Below the pieces are notes generated by a model. The model was not told where the DNA came from. It was given only the letters and a program-made list of their open reading frames with translations, and did no database searches. DNA of 36,726 nt from Pleurotus djamor. Taxonomy: Eukaryota > Basidiomycota > Agaricomycetes > Agaricales > Pleurotaceae. Below are positions 22,732 to 32,009 of the stretch, one piece after another; the first letter of the stretch is position 1; the number at the start of each line of letters is the position of its first letter. Position numbers and translations under genes: made by a program. The DNA lies in NCBI GenBank assembly GCA_029747585.1, contig JAPEVF010000457.1, positions 1 to 36,726 on the forward strand. The letters are read 5' to 3'.

Positions 22732-23514
22732 CTACCCCGAGGGTTGGAATCGCGTATAATACTGCTTCGTCTGAGCTTCTATCATTTCTTGTGTGCTCTC
22801 TGGAAGATCCTCNATGAAGCGACCTANANAANNNGTNNATGAGANNNATGTCNNGNAATGCNCATAGATNCTTACCTGGNGATCCAGCAAACAGCGAAAG
22901 AGCAGGTACAACNGTGTTCGGNGGTATGATGGTNTTGTCCGCTATCTTGGCGCAATCCTTGATGATGGTGAACTTGCCCTAGANGNATATGAGTCTATNT
23001 TTCGTGTGNTGTAGAAAGGACCGNCGCATACAATAACACAATTCTTCCCAATTTCGACATGGCTGCCAATGGTAGCAGCCTCTACCACNCTTCCCGCNCC
23101 AATATGAACGTAGTCGCCAATCTTCATGGGGTAGTAGTTGAATGCGCCGCGGTATGTCTTATATGGTGGTCTAACAAAAAGCNAGGTCAGTAACACCCTC
23201 CCAGANNNANNNNNATCGCCGACGTACCGCATAACACAAGCTTCNCCTACGAGGCANTATCGACCCAGGGATATCACGACTGCATGACCTGGTCCAGTCC
23301 TTCTCAAATCNCCACGAATGATAGCACCAGTCGAGATGATGGTCTTGCCACCAAGAATGATATTCTGTGGGCCTGCGATAGTAGCGCGACGGGAGACTTT
23401 GTTNCCNGTATCCTATAGAAAGAAGATTAGACTGGCTTGAGCGCGCTTATAAAAGGAAAGACGCGTTACTGTCTCGATGAACTCGGATTTGGAGTAGTAA
23501 ATGGGAGGATCCAT
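22732..23514 (-). CDS. DCTN5: Dynactin subunit p25 (left-handed beta-helix protein)
   Basis: Start at 23514 gives MDPPIYYSKSEFIET, matching the p25 N-terminus (YNKSEYIETASGNKVSR in animals). It continues GNKVSRRATIAGPQNIILGG, IIRGDLRR, then RPPYKTYRGAFNYYPMKIGD, EIGKNCVIV and IIKDCAKIADNTIIPP, all imperfect hexapeptide repeats of a left-handed beta-helix. The last exon reads EDLPESTQEMIEAQTKQYY and stops at 22732-22734, as expected for this family. p25 sits at the pointed end of the dynactin complex and helps dynein bind cargo such as early endosomes. About 30 N bases, clustered at 22812-22880 and 23205-23215, blur two exon junctions and I could not verify every splice. The expected length (about 200 residues) is reached. 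Confidence 0.87.
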
Positions 23515-23885
23515 GAAGCTTGAAGGAAAGCACTTGCCAAGCTTGTCCGTATTTGGCTGCTTCCCCTGAGAAAGTAGGGGTTAGGAGAGGCCAAGCTCAA
23601 AATCGCTCCGAGTTCTTTTCCAAGTCACGTTTTTCATTCAAAGGCAAATGCTACAAATCTGTATACAAAACTAGCTGTCTGTAGAATTAGAATTATTGAT
23701 GATGTACAAATGTTTAAACTTTTAAGCCGCGCCAAAGAGGCAAAGAGATGGTATCCGGGTGTGAGGGGAGTCTTGTAATACAGATGCGTTACACTTGATG
23801 AGCGAAGAACTAGAGAAGACGTCAGAAGGTTTCAAGGAGTCGAGGGAGAGAAGGAATTACCTGAAACTAAGGAGAGAGCACTATG
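23515..23885. other. Intergenic region 3' of the Kex2-repeat precursor
   Basis: About 370 bp between two minus-strand genes. It should contain the precursor 3' UTR and the dynactin promoter. No reading frame is supported. Confidence 0.4.
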
Positions 23886-26160
23886 TCAATCCAAAGCGTC
23901 GAGAGAGGGTGCTGGTGATCGCCTATAGGAAGGATGGTAAACAAATGAGAAGGTTAAAGTGAAGAGGGAAGCGACTCACTTCTCGGGGAACTCTGACTGG
24001 GACTCAGAGTCTTCCTCGACCTCAGCCTCTTCGGCGTCTTCAGCGCTGGCCTCGGTCTCGACATCGTCAGACTCGCGCTTGTAGTAGCCACCGTAGCGTC
24101 CGTAGCCACCAAAGAGCCCACCGAGTCCGAGAAGCTGCTTGTCTTGCTTGTCGGCGACCTCGCGCTTGTAGTAGCCCATTCTGCCGAATCCTCCGTAGCC
24201 GCGTCCATAGCCGTAGCCGCCATAGCCGCCATATCCAAAGCTACCAAGCTGCTCGGCCTGCTTCTCCTGCTTCTCCTGAGTAGCAGCTTCCTCGCGCTTG
24301 TAGTATCCTCCGAATCCTCCGTAGCGGCCACGGCCGTATCCTCCCCAGCCCCATTGGCGTTTCTGGACGGGTGACTCCTCCTTCTTCTCCTCGTCGACCT
24401 CGCGCTTGTAGTATCCTCCACCGAAGCCCCAGCGACCACGGCCGTATCCGCCCCAGCCGTATTGGCGCTTCTCAACTGGAGACTCCTCCTTCTTCTCCTC
24501 GTCGACTTCGCGCTTGTAGTAGCCTCCGTATCCTCCGAAGCGACGACCGTATCCTCCCCAGCCCCATTGGCGTTTCTGAAGGGTGGCGTCTTCTTCCTTC
24601 TTGTCATCTTCCTCGCGCTTGTAGTAGCCGAATCCTCCACGACCATAGCCATATCCACCGTAGCCACCGTAGCCCATGCCGTAGCCGCCGTATCCAAAGC
24701 TACCAAGCTGTTCGGCCTGCTTCTCTTGCTTCTCCTGAGTTGCAGCCTCCTCGCGCTTGTAGTAACCTCCCCAGCGACCGCGACCCCAGCCACGTCCATA
24801 GCCATATTGACGCTTCTCTACNGAAGACTCGTCCTTCTCGTCGTCGAGCTCGCGCTTGTAGTAGCCGCCGCCGTAGCCGCCATAGCCGTATCCACCATAG
24901 CCGCCGTAGCCACCGTATCCACCGTAGCCGCCGTATCCAAATCCTCCAAGCTGACCAGCCTGCTTCTCTTGTTTGTCCTGAGTAGCGGCTTCTTCACGCT
25001 TGTAGCATCCTCCTCCCCAGCGACCGCGACCCCAGCCACGTCCGTAGCCGTATTGGCGCTTTTCGACAGAAGATTCGTCCTTCTCCTCGTCGAGCTCGCG
25101 CTTGTAGTAGCCACCGTAGCCACCGTAGCCGCCGTATCCGTAGCCGCCATAGCCACCGCCGTAGCCGTAGCCGCCGCCGTATCCGAATCCTCCAAGCTGA
25201 CCGGCTTGCTTCTCTTGCTTGTCCTGAGTAGCCAGCCTTCTTCACGCTTGTAGTACTCCCTCCTCCCCAGCGACGCGACCCCCAGCCACGTCCGTAGCCG
25301 TACTGGCGCTTCTCGACGGAGGATTCTTCTTCTTGGTCTTTGGTGTCGTCCTCCTCGCGTTTGTAGTAGCCTCCTCCCCAGCGACCGCGACCCCAACGTC
25401 CGTAGCCGTATTGACGTTTCTCGACATCGTGTTCGTCGTTCTCCTCACGTTTGTAGTAGCCGCCGCCGTAGCCACCGTAGCCACCACCGTAGCCACCATA
25501 GCCGTAGCCACCGTATCCTCCATATCCACCGTAGCCACCGTANCCACCATAGCCACCGAGTTGACCAGCCTGCTTCTCTTGCTTCTCTTGAGTCTCAGCA
25601 GTGGCAGCTTCTTCGCGTTTGTAGTAGCCGAAGCCGCCGTAACCACCACGGCCCCATCCACCGTATCCACCATAGCCGCCATAGCCGCCATAGCCAAAGT
25701 TCTGAGCGGCGGTGTCTTTCTTCTCGAGTTCAGGGGATCTAAAAGTTTGAGTCTTAGAAGGCTAGATCGAAAACAGCATGAAGGAAGAAGACTAACCCGT
25801 GAACACCTCGGGCCTTGTTGAGCTTGTCCTTTCCAGCAGTGTCGCGGTGCCCCTTTGGTCCGAAGATTGAGTTGGGGGCAGGCGGGACTGTGCTGGCATC
25901 AGGGATGGCCAAGGGTGCGCTGCTAGAGGCAGCAGTGCTGAAAGCATCGTCGGACTCTCTGGCCTTGAGAGGGTTTCCGTTGACAGATCGCTCGGCTAAC
26001 GGTGCGCCTAATGGTGAGGAAGATCGATGAGTTCAGCTAGCAGGCGAATGATGGTTGGATGTTTCTTACCTTTGACTTCCGGTGCATCGACACTGGCAGT
26101 GGGGACTGCGTTAACGAAAACGCTAGCGCAGACAAAGGCGACGAAAGTCTTTGAGAACAT
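23886..26160 (-). CDS. Secreted Kex2-processed repeat precursor (candidate RiPP or repellent-like precursor)
   Basis: ATG at 26160 begins a signal peptide (MFSKTFVAFVCASVFVNAVP). A leader of about 80 residues follows, then about fourteen Gly/Tyr/Trp-rich segments, nearly all ending YYKR, separated by acidic spacers such as EVDEEKKEESPVEKR and EEAATQEKQEKQAEQL. Lys-Arg is the cleavage signal of the Golgi protease Kex2, so the protein should be cut into many peptides. Two core types alternate: short ones with KR on both sides (QYGYGRGWGRGRWGG, QWGWGGYGRGRYGGFGG) starting with Gln, and longer GGYGGYG-type ones after KQA(G/E)QL. Introns fall after codon 30 or so and near 25740-25797; a last 57-nt intron (23923-23979, donor gtgagt) would replace the stop at 23976 by EKR-SPAPSLDALD. 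The frame is broken near 25.2 kb. Divergent with a UstYa gene, which favours a cyclic-peptide (dikaritin-like) precursor; a cell-wall or repellent-type structural peptide source is the alternative. Confidence 0.8.
24000..25720 (-). repeat. Tandem coding repeats: Lys-Arg-ended Gly/Tyr/Trp-rich cores with acidic spacers
   Basis: About 1.7 kb of imperfect direct repeats of 90-160 bp. On the plus strand the signature cgcttgtagtag (encoding YYKR on the minus strand) recurs all along. Short cores lie at about 24341-24367, 24440-24473, 24541-24576, 24768-24815, 25012-25062, 25262-25315 and 25378-25420. Repeats differ at many third positions and core residues (W/Y, R/G), so they are not recent identical copies. 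One copy, at about 25200-25270, carries small indels. Confidence 0.85.
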
Positions 26161-27003
26161 TGCGATCCAAGCGGTAGGAGTAGAGAGTTGTTGTAGTGAT
26201 GCTTTGGAGAGCTGAGCACTGTTGGATTGATCCAGCAGAATCGATGCAGTTTATATATCACCCAGTGAGCAGGCATAAGACATCATCATCACCAGAATAG
26301 TGGCATAGAGTATGCAGGTACCACGTATGACGAATTAGGCAAAGTTCGGGAACGAGCCTACGTAGGAGGTTGCGAATAGCCTGCAGACGACGGAATGGCA
26401 CTAAACATGCTTGTGGTCTCCAAGACGATGACCCATTGAGCTGTGCATGCGGGGAGTCCAGAAGTAGAGACGCCGAGTCACTAGACCCGCAGCCGATGCC
26501 GCTTTGACCTCTTGAATGTGCATTCCGTAGAGGAACATGCCGAATGGACAGCTTGAAGTTGAAGTTGTCCCGTGGCTTTATTTGCCGCACCGAAATCAAA
26601 ACAATGCATCGGATGCCAGTTTTCAGTGTATTTCGCAGTTATCCATAGCTCTCGTAGTCGGAGAACTGCCAGCAAGCGCGACGGTGACGGTGACGAGTAG
26701 GTAGACGACGCACTGAAGATCAGCGCGCAAAGCGCATCAACCAAATTTGGCAATCCCGACACAAGTTGACGCCCAGGCTTTTCGTTGCTCTCTGAGTCTG
26801 ACAGTCACCTGTGACGTACCATCACAATGCACCTTGAATGGAAGATCGACATTCATCATGCCAGTTTGCCTTCTAGCTAGTACGAAACAACATTGCAACC
26901 ACCAACGCGTCAACTCAAACTATTCACCACTCACTTTCGTTCCAATTCCAGCTTTTGATCTTCTACCTCCACTTCTTTCTTACAAGAAATTCTACGGACT
27001 ACG
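26161..27003. promoter_or_regulatory. Shared divergent promoter of precursor and UstYa genes
   Basis: The 843 bp between the two ATGs contain no supported gene. The precursor side has a strong TATA box at 26251-26257. The UstYa side is CT-rich just upstream of its ATG (about 26910-26995: cttcctt, ctcacttt, ctacctcc) with no clear TATA, a common fungal arrangement. Head-to-head order makes co-regulation likely but does not prove it. Confidence 0.5.
26251..26257 (-). promoter_or_regulatory. TATA box of the Kex2-repeat precursor
   Basis: TATATAA on the minus strand, about 92 bp upstream of the ATG at 26160. It is the best TATA match in the window and fits a highly expressed secreted-protein gene. 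Confidence 0.6.
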
Positions 27004-27730
27004 ATGCTAATGACGATGACTTCTACACTACGGCGTACTTTCTCCTCATCGCTGGCGATCACCCTTCTCGCAGCTTTGGCGATCAACTTCCTCGCCGTAT
27101 GCATCCAATTCTACACTATCTTCAAGCCTGAAGAGCAATACTGTGAGCTCTAGCCATTCTTCAATCGTCTAACCGCCTCTTAATCACACTTCTATAGCTT
27201 ACATGGAGTCTGATCATCCTCGAGAACTTCTTGCGGAAGTTCAGAGGGTTAACATGCCCTTCCATGATGATCCAACCTACTACGGGTTGAACGGTGCAAA
27301 TTCTTCTGCCGAGTGGGAGAGTCTCTTACCCCAAGGTGGTGGTATCGTGTTCCTCGGTGGCAAGCAGGTGCCGTATGACATCTCGATGTGGCATCAAGTA
27401 AGCACACAACCCCCCTCATCGTCTTTTCGTGACCTTGTCTCACGGCGATCTCTCTAGCTACGCTGTTTGAACTACATCCGTCGGACACTCATAGGAGAGG
27501 ACATTGACTACACCCGCACATCGCATTGCTTTCACTACCTTCGACAAGCCATCCTGTGTTCTGCAGATCTTACGCTTGAGCCTCTTCCTGGAGGAACAAC
27601 CCATCTGAGCGACCTGGACGAGAGGAAAGATCCCCAAGTCCCTGTCGTCCATACGTGTAGGGACTGGCGTCATATTTATGATGCAACCGATGAATGGTCC
27701 GCTAGCAGGCCTTCCCATCAGGCGCAATGA
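27004..27730 (+). CDS. UstYa-family (DUF3328) oxidase
   Basis: Three exons (27004-27142, 27198-27397, 27458-27730), about 203 residues. A cytoplasmic stub and one membrane helix (SLAITLLAALAINFLAVCIQFY, residues about 15-37) give the type II membrane layout of the family. Diagnostic segments follow: MWHQLRCLNYIRR, SHCFHYLRQAILCSADLTLEP and VVHTCRDWRHIY. UstYa proteins are metal-dependent oxidases that cyclise or hydroxylate side chains (often Tyr) of Kex2-released peptides in ustiloxin-, phomopsin- and asperipin-type pathways. Both HxxHC motifs differ here: HQLRC (fourth position Arg, codon 27461-27463) and RTSHC (first position Arg, codon 27515-27517), so metal binding may be changed. The first Met of three near the start (27004, 27010, 27016) is used. 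Its divergent partner encodes a Kex2-repeat precursor. Confidence 0.87.
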
Positions 27731-28095
27731 GCGGTCTCTCTCGCGCAGATCACTCGTTGTAGCTTGTCGCACTTCTGCTACCTATCTTATTATGTTCTGG
27801 GTTCTTATAACCGCCGCTGTCTTGTAGATCTATCAGTTGAACAGCAAATAAATTGAATCCTTCCTCCTACAATATCAACAACTCCACGGGCGTGTACCCA
27901 TGAACGTACGAACATACACTAAATAATAACAGTAATTTGGAAATAGAGAAACGATGCTAGCCAGCTGAGATGTCCGCCGCGTTGACTTTGTGAACAAACA
28001 GTTACAACTGAACTGAAGGTATGTGGAGTTGGATCTTATCATGAACGAGGAGGATAGCCGAGTTCTCAGGATAACGAGTCCGGAGAGGACCGTAT
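27731..28095. other. Convergent intergenic region
   Basis: Holds the 3' ends of the UstYa gene and the phosphotransferase. AATAAA at 27847-27852 is a possible polyadenylation signal for the UstYa transcript. No gene supported. Confidence 0.4.
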
Positions 28096-29636
28096 TTACA
28101 ACTTGGCCTTGGGATCAAACTTGTATCCCGACTCTTCGACGATAATTTTGGCCAGATTTCCCAAGACAGGGAAGGTGTCCACGGATACATGAGCGGACGC
28201 GGAGCTGGCTTGGCGACGTGCGTAACGAGCTGCGATACCTTGGGAGATCACTGCCAACTAACCAGGTAGTTAGTTTAACGGACTTGAAAAAGTGGAAGGC
28301 CGAGGTGAACATACTCTGAACAACATCCAGCTGCGCACGAAGGGCATCTCCGGGATGGGATACGAGAGATTGGATAGACGGCAGTATTCTTTCTCGATAT
28401 CTTCCAAGGCGATTGGAGCCTCCCTTTCATTGTTCTTGAACGCGTTCATCAAGGCCGTATTGCCAGAATACGGACCCTTGGGAACGTCCTTGTTGTCGAT
28501 CGACCACGGCGTCGTCATGTTGGCCAAATCCGCGAGCTAATGGCCATAAATGAATGGATGTACGAAGAACGATACCAGAACGGAGAAAGCTTACTGGATT
28601 CCCCAACGTACACAACTCCCAATCCAAGATCCCAATAACTTTATTCTCCGTAGGATGGAAGATCATGTTGTCGAGTTTATAATCCCCGTGAACGATTCTC
28701 GTTCCAAAACGGCTCTCATCCGGGGCATGGGACGTATACCAAGCGATGAGGTCGTCGTAACGGGGGATATCTCCGACCGGTTTCCCTGATTCAATATCCA
28801 CGACCGCTGCTTGTGCTTTCGATACACGACCCAAGGACTTGATCTGACGAGCAAAGTAAGCCTTGGTGGGACCGAACCCAGCCAAGCCGATTTTGAAAGG
28901 GTCAAGGGAGCCGAGGTTAGCGAGAGCACGAACTGCTGAGATCCAGCTACATGCGTAGACCGAGGGTTAATGAAATTGAACATAGACGCGTGATGAAGGG
29001 GACTTGCCATTCTCGTCTGGTCTGAGGATCAACCTCTGGCATCCGAGGGTCAGTGAATATCCTCCCGTCCAAGAATTCCATGACGTAGAAGGGCGTCCCA
29101 ATGATAGAAGAGTCCTCGCACAACCAGATGGGTTCGGGTATGGGCACTTTCTTCGCTTCAGGGGTCGACGGGTCGATGTTGTACTTGTGTAGTGCGCTCA
29201 GCATTTTGTACTCGCGTTCGATTTGATGAGCTGTCTTTGAGATGAGTTCTCCTGCTGGCTTCTTTCGGAGTACATATTTGACTTTGCTGGGATGAAGGAG
29301 CGTTTGTAAGAACTACTGGTCGCGGTGAAGAATGCAAGGACTGTACTTGGAATCGGTGAGGAAGTAGGTGGGGTTAGACTGGATGAAGAGTTGTAAGACA
29401 CGCTTCAGCGCCTCCAATCAGGCACTCACTTGTCCAAACTAGAAATGGGAGTCTTGTGTGAGTACCACGACACGGTGAACCTCGCTGAATCTCACCTTGA
29501 ACTGTTTGATATCAATGGGACCCTTCATGACGGGGATATTAGCGAGGAGATACGCAGAGAGCTTTTGCTCGTCGATGGAGGCTCTGACGCTGCCATACTC
29601 GCCCCCGATTTTCTTTGGTGCAGCGTCGTTCGACAT
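28096..29636 (-). CDS. APH-like phosphotransferase of the ACAD10/ACAD11 kinase-domain type
   Basis: About 390 residues. ATG at 29636 (MSNDAAPKKIGGEYG); an in-frame Met lies two codons upstream. Kinase-fold segments: FGQSNPTYFL (nucleotide loop), YVLRKKPAGELISKTAHQIE (invariant Lys region), YVMEFLDGRIF (hinge), IVHGDYKLDNMIFHP (catalytic loop, Asp and Asn) and ILDWELCTLGNPLADLA (metal-binding Asp). These match the aminoglycoside-phosphotransferase-like domain found in ACAD10/ACAD11 and in stand-alone fungal proteins, which phosphorylates small hydroxylated metabolites such as 4-hydroxy acyl compounds in mammals. The C-terminus FDPKAKL fits the PTS1 consensus, so a peroxisomal lipid-catabolic role is plausible. 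Oddities: FGQ is a 9-nt exon (29430-29438), and the intron after 29008 starts with GC. Confidence 0.86.
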
Positions 29637-30561
29637 GGTCACTCTGAAAGCGAAGAAAGTGAAAAGACATCATTGATGCTTCCTGGAGGATAGTTAAGGC
29701 CGAATCCGGCAAGTGCAATTACCGGACAGTGCAGGGTCTCTTGCTCGTCCCGTTCCGTCTCCGACTTTTGAGGACCGATTGGATGCTCTCAATGAGCTCT
29801 GTTAGAGCGAGTAGTTGTATTCGTAGTAAAGTCTCTGTGACGNAGTTTGGAGTGGAGGCTTTAGGCAAAAGTTTCCGACTACTCTCGAGCGCTACACTAA
29901 TTAGGGGCTCTTGCTCCTGACTCCTATCTAAATTATCGCAATTCAGAGGTTGGTTCAAAGCCTCCGTCCAACGTCCTCCTTCCCTCAAATTGTCACGGGC
30001 TCAAGATTCAGCTATGGTGCTCTGAAGCCGGGTTTTCAATTCAACTTTCACTGGAATCTAATCAAGTCGTCCAATGTCTACCAATGGGACTCACTGTTAC
30101 AGAACGATGTCACTCTTTCGGATTCATCAACGTTATGCACCACCATGACCCGCCTTCTTGAAGCTGAAAATCCGTATATTGTCGTCGTCTATGCAATAGT
30201 CGGTCAGCCTGAGCCAATCTTGTCTAATTCTCGGTCGCAGTAGTAGAGAGTGGACCACTTGTGGTGAGCATTGGGTGAGCAGGAGGCCCGGAGTAGTACT
30301 GATTTCAAATTCAGCCACCGGTCTCATCCGTTTTTGTAGATAAAATAATGTTTAGGTCCGCCGAGGTGCTGCGAGAAGCCTCTGTGGTTGGGGCTGAGAA
30401 GGGTCCAGCTCCTGCAATTGACAGGTCGCACCACCACAGAGACGTATGTGATCGCTCATGCCCATGCCCGCCTTGACTCTGGACGAGCCACTATAAAGCC
30501 TTGACTTCTTCCGCCACTCCAATTAACATCAAATCCCCACCCACTTTCTCGACTTCTCGCC
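29637..30561. other. Divergent intergenic region between phosphotransferase and aquaporin
   Basis: About 925 bp. A reading frame of about 97 codons at 29950-30243 (plus) carries no motif I know and lacks spliced extensions, so I leave it out. The aquaporin TATA box is at 30492. Confidence 0.4.
30492..30498 (+). promoter_or_regulatory. TATA box of the aquaporin gene
   Basis: TATAAAG lies about 65 bp before the ATG at 30562, a good core-promoter position. Confidence 0.55.
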
Positions 30562-31811
30562 ATGAAGTATCCTCGCTTCACTTCAGCCTCAGACGAGGTC
30601 ATGATGGATCTAAAAGCAGCGGCAGTAGAGTTCGTCGGAACCGTTACATTTCTCCTCCTCGCTCTCGGAGGCGTCCAGGCTGGTGCAGCTGCCTCAGGTG
30701 GCGAAGGCGGTATCATCTTCGTGATGTACGCATCCATGTCCATGGGTCTCAGTCTCCTTGTATCGGCTTGGTTGTTCTATCGCGTCACTGGTGGCCTATT
30801 CAACCCGAACGTCAGCCTGGCGTTGTGGTTGACTGGAATCATAGGACCCGTGCGGTTAATCGCGTATATTATCGCCCAACTACTTGGCGGGATCGCTGCA
30901 GCTGGTATAATACGCGGGCTCACGAGCGCGCCGCTTGCTTCAAAGTGCGTCCGCCACATTTTTCTTGCTCTATACAATCAAGGCTGACTTTTGGCTTTGA
31001 ATAGCACCATTTTGTCGCCTCAGACTAGCCATGCTCAAGGCGTGTTCATCGAAATGTTCATCACAGCCGCTCTGGTCCTCGCTGTTCTCATGCTCGGTGC
31101 AGAGAAGCACGATGCCACGCCATTTGCTCCAGTAGGCACGTTCATAGGTCATTCCAATCACACTTATTTATACCTACTCGAGGTTGGAGTCGGATTAACT
31201 CTTTTCGCTGGTCACTTGTGCGTTCCCCCTTCTCCTGAGGTGTAAACCAGGCTTCTGAGAGTTAGTATCGTACTCTAGGTTTGCTGTATACTACACTGGA
31301 GCTGCCATGAACACAGCTCGTGCCTTCGGTCCTGCCGTCGTCTCTGGCTTTCCTTACGGAGGACACTGGGTGGTGAGCTATCTCAATTCGCCCGTATACC
31401 GCTGAACGAACCCTCATCACAGTACTGGGTCGGTCCTTCTCTGGGCTCCCTCCTCGGCGCAGGCTTATTCACTATATTCATCCAGTACGCCCTTCTTTCT
31501 TCTCGAGTGACACCAAGTGCAGGCAACTCAATTCCACCCTTTCCAGCTACCAATACTGGCTTCTCAATCCTGGCCAAGATACTGTTGACCCCGCCGCGTC
31601 CCCTGATGATCCCCTCCTCAATGCGAAGGCAGCAGTGACGGGTCAATCCATCACTCGTAATGAAACCCACGGCCTAGGTCCGAGAAATTCGTTGAGGCAA
31701 TCACAAAGCCCTGAGCCTCGCGCCGCGTCGAATGTCAGTTCTTCGGGTACAAAGTGGGGTGGAGACGTCAGTCAACGTGGAGAGAAGGCGATGAACGATA
31801 GTCCTGCGTGA
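30562..31811 (+). CDS. Aquaporin/MIP-family channel with variant NPA boxes
   Basis: Six exons, about 320 residues. The MIP fold is clear: helix 1 (AAAVEFVGTVTFLLLALGG), loop B (GGLFNPNVSLALW), helix 3 (LIAYIIAQLLGGIAAAGII), helix 4 (GVFIEMFITAALVLAVLML), helix 5 (VGVGLTLFAGHLFAVYYTG), loop E (GAAMNTARAFGPAVV) and helix 6 (WVGPSLGSLLGAGLFTIFI). Both pore boxes differ from NPA: NPN in loop B and NTA in loop E, though the loop E Arg is kept. The cytoplasmic tail (about 85 residues) is polar and Ser-rich. The channel should conduct water and perhaps glycerol or other small solutes; the substitutions make selectivity uncertain. A TATA box lies 65 bp upstream. Confidence 0.9.
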
Positions 31812-32009
31812 AGATGACGACAACAACATGCTTCATATACCTAAGATAAGCAGGAGCCACCGTGCATCCATCTCTAAAAGGCAAGCAAGCAGTCGCCTCT
31901 ACGTCTTGAAAATAGTGATAATGTTTTCATTCCAATACAATATACACCGTGCTAATAGTAATACCAATAAATTTAGTTCCTTGTCCATTCCACAGTCAGC
32001 GGTCGAGTT

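Noticed and set aside
22812..22880. Cluster of N bases near the end of the dynactin gene
   Set aside because: This is low-quality consensus and not a biological gap. The exons on both sides match p25 well, so no rearrangement is inferred.
23976..25720. Reading the Gly/Tyr-rich protein as a plain structural glycine-rich or silk-like protein
   Set aside because: The regular Lys-Arg endings, acidic spacers, signal peptide and adjacent UstYa gene fit a processed precursor better. The structural option is kept as an alternative in the entry.
24144..25821. Long plus-strand open frames rich in Leu, Val and Ala across the repeat region
   Set aside because: They are the antisense of the Gly/Tyr/Lys-Arg repeat protein. 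The hydrophobic look is a by-product of the repeat codons, and the minus-strand frame has a signal peptide, leader and Kex2 grammar.
29950..30243. 97-codon plus-strand frame upstream of the aquaporin
   Set aside because: It lies in a divergent promoter region, has no recognisable motif and no spliced partner exon.
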